DNA of 64,000 nt, from positions 426,001 to 490,000 of the forward strand of contig JAIGNY010004285.1 in assembly GCA_020152595.1 (NCBI GenBank), in the 5' to 3' direction. Source of the DNA: Chiridota heheva (taxonomy: Eukaryota > Echinodermata > Holothuroidea > Apodida > Chiridotidae). The notes beneath the pieces are model-generated. The model had not been told where the DNA came from, did not search any database, and saw only the letters and a program-made list of their open reading frames with translations. Both the position numbers and the translations under genes were made by a program. Within the stretch, counting starts at the first letter, position 1; each line of letters begins with the position of its first letter. Of the stretch, positions 20,734 through 33,560 are shown in pieces.

Positions 20734-20740
20734 ATATATC

Positions 20741-21013
20741 CACCTACTGTGGTGTAGCGGTTATCATACCTGTCTACAGACCACGAGGCCCTGGGTTCAA
20801 GCCTGGGTTGGGTAGACACGCCAGTGCACCACAACTGGTTATCAAAAGGCCGTGGACATTGACTTGGTTGTCGATGTTATGTCTGTCCGTACGTCGTACC
20901 TGTGTTCTCGTCCGTGTCGTATTAAGCGTTTCATAAGAGCATTTGTACTATCATAACCGAATACGCAGGCGACGACCCCGTCATTGTAATTGGGTGTTTA
21001 ACTCTCTCTCTCA
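20741..21013 (+). mobile_element. tRNA-derived SINE family 1, copy A
   Basis: A box TGGTGTAGCGG at 20750-20760 and B box GGTTCAAGCC at 20794-20803. The body has CCACAACTGGTTATCAAAAG, ACGTCGTACCTGTGTTCTCG and GAATACGCAGGCGACGACCC; the tail is (TC)n. Nearly the same sequence is at 28768-29054. Flanking ATATATC at 20734-20740 and 21018-21024 is a candidate target-site duplication. Confidence 0.93.
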
Positions 21014-21065
21014 TTAAATATATCAGGGAAGCGCTAAGACATTCCCAGGAAAACCCCAACTTGGA

Positions 21066-21190
21066 TGTACTAGTCCAAGTTGCAACAAGTTCATCCATAT
21101 ATCAAATCCAAGTTGTGACCAGTTCATCCCAGTTGGGAATGTTCAATCCAAGTTGGGACCAGTTCATCCCAGTTGGAAATGTTCTGAACT
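21066..21190. repeat. Degenerate tandem repeat of about 44 bp
   Basis: Repeated TCCAAGTTG-GACCAGTTCATCC-AGTTGG-AATGTTC segments, about 2.5 copies. Confidence 0.75.
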
Positions 21191-21244
21191 GGGATGTCTG
21201 TGTTACCATATGAAGCGCCTATGATTTACCATCTTAAGAAAGTT

Positions 21245-21768
21245 TGCAAAAATATGTTTAATGAGTAAAAAGCTTTAATATATTTTCAGCATTTGACAAG
21301 AAAGTGAAGGTATGATGTCACTCTTCCACAGTAGACTTTAAATACCAGTCGTTTTCAAACAAGGGTATCGTGACATTTTGATTTATCCAGAACAGAACAA
21401 GTTATCAAGTAGTATCTTTACATGTGTATTTGTAACAGAAGTCATCAACCATACAATCATTAACTTTCCTTACATGTATGAGGTCACTGCCTCCCACTCA
21501 GATAAGGGCACATCCAACCTCTGATCGCCTAAACCATGTTTCTAGCTTGAAGAAGATCTGATAAATTTTTCATTGTTTAACTCAGAATAGTCACCCTAGC
21601 TGTGATACTGAAATTCCAATGTACATGTACAGTATATAAAGCATTTACAAAAATCTCAATGGACAGTGTGTTTCTGCATATTGTAACCATGATTTCTATT
21701 TGTATTTTTGTCCCCTCTCATACAAGATAAACACTCTGACTCTGAGCACTGGCTTAATCCTTTAAACC
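21245..21768. mobile_element. MITE remnant
   Basis: It contains GAAAGTGAAGGTATGATGTC (21302), shared in diverged form with 4776 and 14588. The right end CTCTCATACAAGATAAACAC...GGCTTAATCCTTT resembles the complement of the AAGGATTAG TIR at 59691. The left end is not recognised. Confidence 0.5.
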
Positions 21769-24309
21769 CAATGTCCACCTGCAGATTTATTAAGTTAACC
21801 GCTTCCAAACAGACACAATAAGCACCTAATTGGCACTGTTGAGATTTATTCAAAGTAAACATTGAGGTAGGATCTTTTCATTGGCTGGCTAGTTTCCTTT
21901 ACGATGGAAAAAATCTCACACTTGAAAGGTTTTGAATTAAAAAATCAATGTTCATTGTCAGTGAGATGGTTAGTTAGGATGGTTTGACAATTATTATGGT
22001 TTTCATTTAATTGAAATTTCTCAGAATTGCTACCTCTGTGAAGTGTAGAGTGTGAATTATCACACTTCCAGTTTGGTGGTAAATCTAGAGTTGGGTGTTA
22101 ATATTCACCCATTCAGTTAGGTGTTGAATATTGAGATGAGTTTGAGATGACAAGAAGAAACACCAGTAAGGGAGAAGGAAGGGAGGGGGAAGTCCAAGCT
22201 AATTTTAGAAAGGTCCTCCTTCAACATGATGTATGAATCTGTGTGATGGTGGTAACACAAGTGTCTGGTCAAGTCCTCACAAGCATCTTGAATTTTCGAA
22301 TGTGTGTGTGTATCTGTGTTGGTATTACTAAGCTACCGAGGACCTAAACCTGTTAAACCATCGATCGACTGAAGACTTGCAAACAGGACGAGTACTTGAA
22401 AACCAATCGAGGACTTTCAATAGGGTCCTTACTAATGGTTTTGGAACTCATACTCATGGCTTTGGAACTCGTACTCTGGTCATTGTACTCATACTCACGA
22501 ATATGTACTCGACTACAAGTCTGGGGATGGGAGGATGGTTAAGATAGTGAGGTAGGGGAGGAGGACACTGGTGGCATCATTGAAATTATAACAATGTCCT
22601 AAAAAAAATCCTTAAGTTTAATTACAAATGAAAGAATAGGAAATGAAGAAGCACTAGAACAAATTTCCATCATTTATGTTTTTTAAATGTGGAATAATTT
22701 ACAATAAAAAAGTAGGTTCATGAAAAGCATCACATATTATCACTTAGTGTTTCAATGAGTTTTGTCCAAGCTTGTCATGACCTCTTTCAGCAGCAATAAA
22801 TACATTTAATTTTTCAACTCATTATCTGCCATTTTCCAAATCATAATGAATTTTTTTGCAATTTTTCTGATTCGTGACTATAAATCATTTGAAGAAAATT
22901 TAAATTTCAAGTATTACAATTTTGATCATTTATATATCTCACCATTATTGATGATGGTCTTTCCAATAGCTAAGTTACTGTCTAGGCGACACAAGTATGG
23001 TGGTGTATATCAAGATTACAGTACACCCAAAAATAAGGAAGTGAAGTATTTGTACAGTACATTATATTTCCATTGTCATATGTAAACATCATATGTAAAT
23101 AGTCCAGGGATAAAGTATATTTTTGTTTTATATTCTAGTCATAATGAATATATTTTGATACTCTGGTGTCTATACAATTTCATTTGATATGCTATGTTTT
23201 GTTAATTGTCATGATATAAGTTAAGTAAAGAGTTAAATTATATTGTAGTATATGATGATGCAGATTACTAGAAGAAACAACACGGTGACAAGTTTGTATA
23301 GATAATACACACTTCTTATATAGCGCACCACACACTAAAGTCTTGTTACACTGAGAAAGAGGAAAAACATAGGCAACAAAGCTGTGAAATTAAGAATAGA
23401 TGAGTTTTCGTACTTGCTTATTTTTAGTAATTGAGGATGTTTGTCTTATGGTCAACAACTAAAGGAACAAATTGGTGAAGAAAGTATTAAAAAAAAATTG
23501 TTAATGAGATATCCAACAAAATTGTTTAAAAATGACTGATACCACACAAGAAGCAACATTGCAGCCTCATATTAATCAGATTATTTTTTTAATCGTTTAT
23601 AGTGATGTTGAATTTTCAAATATTTCCCTGATTTAATCAAACGACTGGTAATAGAAATCTAAGGAAAAAGGTTACTCATGGACTATGTGATTTAAAATGG
23701 TGGAAGCTTTTGAAGAGAGTGAATCTGTAACCTTACTCCTGCTGGTTATTTTTCTGATAAACAGTAATTATGAAGTTCTTTTTAGCAATCTGGAACAGGG
23801 CTGTAATTTATGGCGATCACTTGATTTTTAATGCTGAGCTTCATGGGGGTGGGGGCTAGAATAGTATTCCACACAAATAATCTCCCTTCTCCATACAAAC
23901 CCGCTTTGCGGAGGCATATCACGGTCCTGCTCTGGAATAAGATCATTTTAGAAATGTTATCTGACACAATATTCACAGAGTATGTATAGTAAATAAATAA
24001 ACTTTATTAAGTGATTATGTTTTTGTGTCTTCATTGGTAGAAATAGGTTTTTGTATTTTAGTCTCAATTAATTTGTTGGTGTTCCCCTCAGATTTAGTTG
24101 CCATGCTGGTAGGTTTGCAGGCATTCCTTAAATAACATTATGTATTCTGTCATATTTATCTCTTGATAGGCTTTAGTGCTGAGAATTTATTTATGAAGAG
24201 TCTTAAAGGAGCAAAGCATACAACAAATAAGAGCGGACAAAAACCTTGCATTTTTTCAACTTGGTTGAAAAAGTTTGTGGTATCTATTATGTGGATAGCT
24301 ACAAAAGTT
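21769..24309. other. No gene seen
   Basis: AT-rich. Contains a short GTGTG repeat near 22301, a MITE-arm-like fragment near 23462 (GGAACAAATTGGTGAAGAAA) and otherwise no supportable feature. Confidence 0.5.
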
Positions 24310-24525
24310 TCACTCCACCTCATCCTGTGTTGTATCATCCTCCCCTCCCTCTCATCTTCCTCTCAGCATTCCTTTCTCTGGCCCTCCCATTTCCCCTTCT
24401 AAATAACCAATCTCTACTCTCATTTAATTCTAACACCATGATTGTATTATTTATTATACCCTCTTGGCACATTTGACTCTTGTCTGTCGTAGTGCCGTTA
24501 AACTGCAACAAACAAACAAACATAA
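24310..24525 (+). mobile_element. 3' end of the RNase H LINE family
   Basis: Pyrimidine-rich UTR (CCTCCCCTCCCTCTCATC...) then GTCGTAGTGCCGTTAAACTG and (AAAC)n at 24505-24520. The same tail ends the remnant at 1980-3320 (GTAGTGGTGCCGTTAA, (AAAC)n). No coding portion was recognised upstream. Confidence 0.7.
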
Positions 24526-25239
24526 CCCTTGGTCATCATACACCTTCGACTTTCTTGAGCTAGTTTTCAGCCATGATTACAAAATCACACTTTGGACAAA
24601 GAAATTAATAAAGATTTATACGATATCCAAATATTGTGACCCCAAATATTCTGAAAATAAAAAAGAGAACCTCCTCCACACCTCAGCATCCACCAAAGTT
24701 ATACACCCCTGCTTACAAAAGTTCCCAACACTTTTTGCTGTATCTGACCTTACATACATCCTTTTCGACAAACCCCTATAGGAAGGGTGAAGCATCAATG
24801 GAAACCCAGGGGCAAAGTCCCAGAACCCCTACGCGCTTCAGCATTGAAAACTCTTTGGATGGAAACTCGAGCTGCGAATTACTTTTTTTGATATTCAAAA
24901 GCAATTCCTGGGAGACAGGGTAAACTCCACCCGCCCCACTTTAGGATGGAATTTTAAAATATACAAACGTTTTTTATGAATGCGGGGACACACACCTCGA
25001 GAAGAAAATGTACCTTAATTCCCCCTACCCCCCTACCCCCTCCCTCTCTCTCTAAAAGTTGTTGACATAACATTGAAGGAAAATAAAACTTTTGGACAAT
25101 TTTACCGAAATTGACACATTTCCCGGAAATTGAAGAAAAATTTGCAGGAAATATCTCGAAAATTCAAGGTTTACTGAAAATTTGCAAGAAAATATCCCGA
25201 AAAATTCAAGGTTGCCTGAAAATTCAAGGCAGCAAAATT
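24526..25239. other. No gene seen
   Basis: Intergenic; from about 25085 it becomes degenerate GAAAATT(C/G)-type repetition leading into the 18-bp array. Confidence 0.5.
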
Positions 25240-25345
25240 TCAAGACTTCTTGAAAAATCAAGATTTCTTGAAAAATCAAGATTTCTTGAAAAATCAAGAT
25301 TTCTTGAAAAATCAAGATTTCTTGAAAAATCAAGATTTTTTGAAA
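25240..25345. repeat. 18-bp hairpin-forming tandem repeat, about 6 copies
   Basis: Unit TTTCTTGAAAAATCAAGA: TCTTGA and TCAAGA are reverse complements around a 4-base loop. As 18 is a multiple of three, both strands stay open, which creates spurious repetitive peptides. Confidence 0.92.
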
Positions 25346-25864
25346 ATTCATTATTTCCCAATTAGCAGCAAAAACTGAAACTTAATTATACATTAGTGCA
25401 ACCATCTGACCATGCAAGAACATTTTTTCTTACATATGCCCCTTGCCAAGACCAATGTTGGCAATTGCCCATCAGGCAAAGAGTGAAAATTCTATTGCTT
25501 TGAAAATAATTGGGGGATGACCCAACTCCCCCCCACGAAAAAAAAAAAACAAACACTTGCCGCCGGGGTTGGGGCCCCGAAAATTACGCTTTAGCCAGTT
25601 AGCACAATCATTTTGAATGCACGATTACCCAATAAAGGGATACCTTGTGAACAAGGGTGTAATTTAAGGGGGCGTTCACCCCAAGAATTTTTTTTATCGG
25701 GCAATTCCAATTTTGACTATTTCGTTGGGCAAAAAAATGGCCTACGAATTTGAAAACAAATTGTAGGAAAATCAAATTGATATGGTTATACCTTTATGTT
25801 TTTGTTTCTTCGCAAAAAGACAAAATACTTTCGGAAATGTTTTGGAGCTATCTTCATGGCCGCA

Positions 25865-26760
25865 CGAGCTTATCTGTTATCTGAGAAGATTTTAACATTA
25901 GAAATTGAAATTGTCCTCCTTTAATCACTTACATTTCGGAACTTTGTGTTGATTTTAAACCATTTTCCAAGCATCAAAAGCAAGAAATCTTCGGAGATTC
26001 CGAGGCTTCGCTTCCTGGAACCCCAAAATTTTGTCCGAATTTACTCAATTTTCAGGGGAAATTTCTTCTCTGCCTGCTGGGAAATTGTGACCCAAATTCT
26101 TATCTGAGTAGATTTTAACATTATAATTCAAAATTCATCGCTTACATTTTCAAATTGGAACTTTGTGTTGATATTAAACCATTTTCCAGGCATCAAAATC
26201 AATCAATCTTTGGGGCTTTGCCCCTGGCCTCTTCAAGGCTTTGCTCATGAGTCCAAAAATTTTGTCCAAATTTTCTCAATTTTTAGTGGGAATTTCTTCA
26301 CTGCCTGTAAATTGAGAAATTATAACTCAAATGCTTATCTGAATAGATAGTAACATTAGAATTGTCCTCTTTTCATCGCTTACATTTTGAAACTTTGCAC
26401 TATTTTGGGACATCAAAATCAAGAAATTTTCAAAGCTTCTGAGGCTTCGCCCCGCAACTGGATCCCTTCCAACAATCCAAGGCTTTGCCCATGAACCCCA
26501 CAATTTCCTCTCTCGGCCAATTTGCATGGGAAATTACCCCTCTTCCTATTTAGAAATGGTGAACCAAATGCTTATCTTGAGTAGATTTTAACATTAAAAG
26601 TTGAAATTGTCTTCTTTTCAATCAATCAATGATTTGAATTTTGTCTTGATTTTCAGCTGTTCAGCCATTTTTAACCATCAAAAACAAGAAATCTGCGGAG
26701 CTTCCAAGGACTTCGACCCCAACCAAGGCTTCTTCCCTATTGACCTCGCATACAGGGGTT
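25865..26760. repeat. Degenerate tandem array of about 232 bp, nearly 4 units
   Basis: The anchor TATCT(T)GAGTAGATTTTAACA and variants stand at about 25871, 26101, 26335 and 26573. Each unit also holds TTTGTGTTGATTTTAAACCA, CATCAAAA-CAAGAAATC and a GAGGCTTCG(C) block. Similar GGCTTTGC/CTTCGCC phrases recur at 57480-57860. Confidence 0.82.
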
Positions 26761-28020
<1,260 letters not shown>

Positions 28021-28756
28021 GATTGGCCCTATCCCAAATAACAAACTTGGATTTAATTTTCCTACCCTGCTACTGCATGGGCTTATACACAGGAACTACT
28101 TGTTTGAGATAAAACTAAAGATCATGGCATTGGTACAAGATGCTTGATGAGAACGATTTCATTAATAAAATATTACTTTGAATGATATAAGAAAAGAAAG
28201 GTGATCACTCCAATAATATAAGAAAAGAAAGTCGATTGCTTTTAGTAGCCCCCAAAATGCTGAAGATTTTTGTCGCTTTTCGAAAAATTTTGCCTGAAGT
28301 TTCAGAAGAAGGTTGATCATGAAAAAAACAAAATATGGAAGTTGTTGGGATGACATTGAAATGCAAAGGCATGCTATGGACAGGTAGCAACAACTTGCAC
28401 TGAATCGACTATTTTGTTCAGAATTTGTAAAGCTCTTCCTGATGTGTAAGACTCTGTGGTTATGCCGATGTTCTACAGGAATGTGTAACATTTCCCCAAG
28501 TACAAGTCCTAACATTATAAGCCCCATTATTTTCTATAGCTTAAACCACAGACTGGGACCATATTTATCCTTTCCGCTTGGAATTAAAACAAGCAAAATC
28601 CTTTATAAGTTTAATAGCAACTGTTTACCTGCCTACATGCATGCTATCTTGTCCAATCCTCAGCTCGTATTAATAAACTTTTCTCATTGGTCAATGGATG
28701 CGGGTCACCTGACACATTAAACAGATTTCACTCGGTATTTAAATCACCTGTTACAT
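28021..28756. other. No gene seen
   Basis: Intergenic sequence between the (TA)n tract and a SINE. Open frames of about 90-120 codons occur but none shows a recognisable domain. Confidence 0.5.
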
Positions 28757-28767
28757 TCAAACTATTT

Positions 28768-29054
28768 TGTCTACCTACTGTGGTGTAGCGGTTATCATAC
28801 CTGTCTACAGACCACGAGGCCCCGGGTTCAATCCTGGGGTTGGGTAGACACGCCAGTGCACCACAACTGGGTTATCAAAGGCCTTGGACATTGACTTGGT
28901 TGTCGATGTTATGTCTGTCCGTACGTCGTACCTGTGTTCTCGTCCGGGTCGTATTAAGCGTTTCGTGATAGCATTTGTACTATCATAACCGAATACGCAG
29001 GCGACGACCCCGTTATTGTAATTGTGTGTTCAACTCTCTCTCTCTCTCTCTCTC
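28768..29054 (+). mobile_element. tRNA-derived SINE family 1, copy B, with target-site duplication
   Basis: A box TGGTGTAGCGG at 28781-28791 and B box GGTTCAATCC at 28825-28834. GTCTACC at the 5' end pairs with GGGTAGAC at about 28845 as an acceptor stem would. The body is the same as at 20741. The (TC)n tail ends near 29054. TCAAACTATTT occurs at 28757-28767 and 29055-29065 and reads as the target-site duplication. Confidence 0.95.
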
Positions 29055-29065
29055 TCAAACTATTT

Positions 29066-31059
29066 AAACAGACAGACAAGTGATGTTGACCACCTGTTTT
29101 CACTCTGCGCGGTGTTTAGTTTCAACGGTCATTTAAAGACGTGTTATCGTTCCGTATTTGGTCGCCGTACCCTTCTCCTCTGTTTGATTAATTCCATGGC
29201 GGTTTCCATCCGAAATCAAAGGCAACAAGGTCTTTTTGGTAAGGTTTTATAAATTCATAATAAAAATCATCAGTACGTAGATCCTAGGTCTAGCGCCTGC
29301 CAGTAGGTATCGCAAGATACGGCCATGCTTCTGTCATGTCTGTTTGTGACAGTCTTGTATGTGTAGCGTAGCCTAACTTAGTGTACGGCTACTTTAAATG
29401 TCGGACAATTAATAAGCCAAGGCAAATTAGTAAGCCCCGCAGTGCACCCATTCCACAGAAAGAAAGAAAAATGTTGTTTTCATCCATATGATTTTAAAAA
29501 CTTAACGTGTGTTAGGTTATCCAAACCAGTTAAACGATAGGTTAAACTTGAAGTGACAAGTGGGATTTTTTTTACAAGTTGAATTCTTTTCATTTTCAAT
29601 GCTGACGAAAGTTTAGGCTAGATAATAACGTTAATCATTGTAAACTGAAGAATCCAACATAATTTCAGAAGAATTTTTGTGGTCTAAAGTTGTTGTTACT
29701 AAGAACTTGAAACGATGGTCAAGTTCTTAATCATAAAAATAAATGCATAGAAATATTGATAGTTAATTGTTTCTGATGTTGTTTTCAATAATGTTTCAGA
29801 TCTGTTGTTGCATGAATGTTTTTGTTTTTTTCATAATTCAAATCTTGCTCTTCATTTTTATGTATGCCTAGAACTTAAACGCGTACAGTAACTTTGTTTG
29901 ATGATGCAATACTGTAAACTCCATCATATGTTTGGTCCTAATCTACTAACCAACTTTGATTTTTGGAAATTTAAATTTAAAAATTAATAATTTATTTTGG
30001 GCTCATGGGAATCTTCAGGGCTTGAATGGTACCTTCATTTTTCTAATGTTTGCTTGCTTTTTGTCAGCTAGTATTCTGAATTCATGGCTGAATATTTTGG
30101 ATACTCATAACTGAAAATTGCATTTGTTCCACATGCCAGGATCAGCCGAAATGATTGTACAAGTTTTAAACAAATATTTGCAGAGATAATCATTTTTAAA
30201 TCATGTAGATATTTTTAGGTATTTACCTCCCAATACAGTTCTTCTGTAGGGTTCCTACAGCCAGGTTGCTTAAGTTTAGGCTTGAGCGAGGTACTGTGCT
30301 TGGTAAATGACAGACATGTCGGAAGGGGAAGTATACATTTGCCTGAACACATGGGGGATGAAGGGGGGTAAACCAATGGCATGGAGTCTTAACATAAATA
30401 ATTAATTGTTTGTCAATTTTGTATTTTTTGTCGTAAGCTTTTCGTAACTCAAATCATTTTTATGGATTTGAGAGAAAAGAGATTTTAACATTTAGGTTTT
30501 TATTCATTTGCTAGATTTAATTTCAAAGAAATATTAAATACTGGGTGGGCATTAATGTCAAAATGTGTTTTCTTTGTTGTATGGTAAAAAATTCAAATAT
30601 TCTAGAAACATGCCAAAAATATACATATGAACTTATCAGTAAAGCGAGAATTTTTTTTTTCTCCCCAAGGTTCGTCAATGAGGCCTGTGTATGTGTTTTT
30701 TTTTATTGTTTGGCACTTCAGAGGTGTGAGAAATAGTAAAGCTGTAATCCTCATCAGTTTTCAAGGGGCCCATTGTACTGCAGAATACGCTGTAGTAAAG
30801 TGCATCTCATCATTTACATGTACATGTTTTATACAAAACCAATCAAGCGTGGGAAAAGATTTTGCTTCATCTGCCACTAAATGGGTGCCCATAAATGAGA
30901 GGATTACACTCTCTGATGTGTATCTGCAATCTTAATTGACCTCTTATTCTGATTACAAGAAATTAAACAAAGTAACAAAGTTTGTGTCTCAATGTTAGCT
31001 GGTCTCTGAGATTTTAATTATACAGTGACAATAACTCTCAGGCCTTTAAGTGAGCATTA
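29066..31059. other. No gene seen
   Basis: 29270-29400 is less AT-rich than its surroundings and could be an unrecognised first exon or promoter, but nothing supports that directly. The rest is AT-rich. Confidence 0.4.
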
Positions 31060-31590
31060 AAGGATTAGTTCAGAGGTCAAGCACTTCCATCTTATAGGAA
31101 GGAGGACTTCAAAAGAAACAAAATGGTAACGAAAGCATTTACAAATCTTTTTCGTTAAGGGAGATAATCCAATTAAAGTTTGGTATCATTTCTGTAGAAA
31201 CGACTGAAATCATACTCTTGAAGTCACAGCCTCAGATTCCTCAAAATCTTTATGTATTTTAAAGAAAGTTTGTTTTGTTTTTTCTCACTATTTAAAATAT
31301 TTTTTCTCAAATTTTCTTCAAGTAGTACAGTATATTATAAATACCCTTCCTAGATTCAGTTTGACTACTTTTTTAACATATCCCATGGTTTTTAAGTTAC
31401 ATAATTGTAGGACAAAATATAATAGAATACATAAAGACTGAGGAATCTGAGGCTATGACATCACAACTAGTCTGATTTCCGTCGTTTATACACAAATGAT
31501 CCCAAACTGTAACTTGATTACTGTATCTTCTTAATGGAATAAGATTTTTGAACGCTTTCTTCAGCATTTTGTTTCAATTATGGGAATAGT
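31060..31590. mobile_element. Long-TIR MITE family A, copy with truncated right end
   Basis: Starts AAGGATTAGTTCAGAGGTCA like 59691, and continues CTTCAAAAGAAACAAAATGG, TTTGGTATCAT and CAGCCTCAGATTCCT. The right half is the complement (GAATCTGAGGCTATGACATC at 31444, then CGTTTATACACAAATGAT) but stops near 31580 before the outer 60 bp or so of the right TIR. Confidence 0.82.
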
Positions 31591-33489
31591 GAGAAGAATT
31601 TTTGGCATATGTTTGTACTTTTTTTGGAGGGGGAGGGAGGGCACTTTGACAGTTTAATATCCATTGTATTTCATCATTGTACATACAAAATAATGTGTAA
31701 ATGTTTGCTGACATGCGAGATTTTATGTTGAGTCTTATTAGAGATCAATTACTGTAGCTGATTTCTATGGCATTGCAGACAAATAACACTGAAATTAAGG
31801 TAGCATTATGTTGTTTTTGTCTCTTTTATCAATGAGTTCCTTTCCGAGAAGTGGGCAATTCTGGATGTTGGTCAATCTATGGATGTGTGGATGTTAACTT
31901 GTGATCCCAACTGTTGGAGGTTAATGTTTGCCTCATTGACTGAGTGCTGTATAATTGGAGGTGTTGAAAAATGTGATCATTCACTTGTTGGCTATAGGAT
32001 GAGAGTGAAACAAAAGTTAATTTTGTTTGATGTGTGTTATTAAAGTACCATCTAAATTGAAATTTGTTTATAGAAGTTATTTAATAGCCCCATTGTTCAG
32101 TCATCTCACTTGTTGGTTTGTAAGAAAGTAAAATACCGTCTACAGTACATGTAGTCCCAAAATCCCCTTTGTTACACTTATCACTCACTGTCATTGTTCT
32201 TCTAAAGAGTTCTTCCAATGGATGCAATTCACTGTTGAATCTATCTCAAAGCATTAACCTTAGCTGGAAACTTCTTCCTAAAAAGATACCTTAAATCTGT
32301 TTACCTCTAAGTTGTGGATGATTGTTTCCATGACAAGCAGATTTAGCCAAATTTTGGTCAATTTTGAAGAATCAAGCATTTTGGAAGCATAATAAATGTT
32401 TGGACATGTTACTTTACCACTGCTATCAAGTATTTTCTTGTTCTGTACAATGTTCTCTTCCACTTACACTGTACATGTACAAAAACCTGGACTCCATGCC
32501 GAAAAGACGGAGCGCTTGGCGTGCGCATTATTGTAGCCCTCAACATATTTAGCACCCTGCCCCTATTTAAATCAAGCTAGGGGTCTAATTGCCCTAGAAA
32601 TACGGGAATTCCAGCTTTAGTTCTCTAAGTTGTTTACAAATTAGAACTTTAATAGAAATAATCATGAGTCGCTTGCCGTGTAAATGGGGCATCGAGGAGA
32701 ATTATATCTTATTTTAAAGATTAAAAAAAGTTCTCTTTCAAACAACGTTTTGAGTTTTCACAATTGCATTTTAATTAGCTTGCTTAAACATAAAAATAAA
32801 AATGGTTTTCAACTTTTTTCTGTGAAAAAATCATCGGAAACTTAAAACTCAGGTATCGTTAGAAACTTGATATTGTCTTTATTTCTGGCCACATATTAGA
32901 TTCGACTGCAAGTACCAGCGATTGCTTTTTGCATTCACATAACACAATGTCACGTCCTGAAAATTTCACATGGCTTCAAGTCTCCGATATAGCATTTTCT
33001 TTCACCCAGTAATTCACTCAAATTTTCATCAAATCGCATAATTTTGGTCTTATATTAAACGTACTACTACACAAATTAATAATATTATACTAGCTTTTAG
33101 ATATATAAAAGTAGTAAATATTGTAGTGCTAATAGGAAACACATGTACAGAATGCATGAGGACCTAGCCATGTATACCCCGGTACGGTATGCGGAGCATA
33201 ATACAGCTACTGTTGCTATTTTTAGCACCATAACATATGAAATCTGATACTTTAGTAAAACCGTTCAGGAGCTTTGATTAAAAAAAATACATAACATATC
33301 TCTTAGCAAAATACAAACTATATGAAGTATACAAAAATCTTGTTTGAGCCAGAATTTTAGGAGCAAAACTGTTAAAACCTATGAGGAGGTTTTGAAGGAA
33401 ACCATTGCACAGGCACATATGGGAGCTCATGTACGATTTGATAAGCTCCACTCATACACTCTATGTAATGGATGGAGCGAGAAAGGAGT
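31591..33489. other. No gene seen
   Basis: AT-rich intergenic DNA. 32475-32575 holds a repeat also found at 41940-42030 (see there). Confidence 0.5.
32475..32575 (+). repeat. Interspersed repeat, copy 1 (see 41940-42030)
   Basis: GCCCTCAACATATTTAGCAC then CCTGCCCCTATTTAAAT parallels GCCTCAACAAATCTAGTGCT then CTGCCCCTGTATATTT at 41991-42030, with weaker similarity upstream (GAAAAG-(A/G)-(C/T)... GTGCG...CGCAT). Confidence 0.5.
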
Positions 33490-33560
33490 ATACTGGCAAT
33501 GTGAAGGCTTTATTCCAGTCCATTTTGACAATAGAAACCCATTTTGAAAATAGAAGCTGT
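33490..33560 (+). mobile_element. Half copy of hairpin MITE family B
   Basis: The run GGCAATGTGAAGGCTTTATT, CCAGTCCATTTTGACAATAG and AAACCCATTTTGAAAATAG, ending AAGCTGTTTA, closely matches the right arm of the complete element at 49567-49811. No left arm is present. Confidence 0.8.

Noticed and set aside
20741..20820. Functional tRNA gene
   Set aside because: A and B boxes are good, but the anticodon stem does not pair, the sequence continues into a repeated body with a (TC)n tail, and a second copy exists; it is a SINE.
25052..25365. Open frames of 84-99 codons on both strands
   Set aside because: They cross the 18-bp repeat and repeat its period (K-S-R-F-L-E / I-F-Q-E-I-L).
29270..29400. 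Possible 5' exon or promoter of the methyltransferase-like gene
   Set aside because: It is only somewhat less AT-rich than its flanks. There is no recognisable core promoter element or convincing donor, and the intron would be 12.7 kb.
33344..33547. 67-codon open frame
   Set aside because: Its 3' part is the right arm of hairpin MITE family B and the rest shows no domain.
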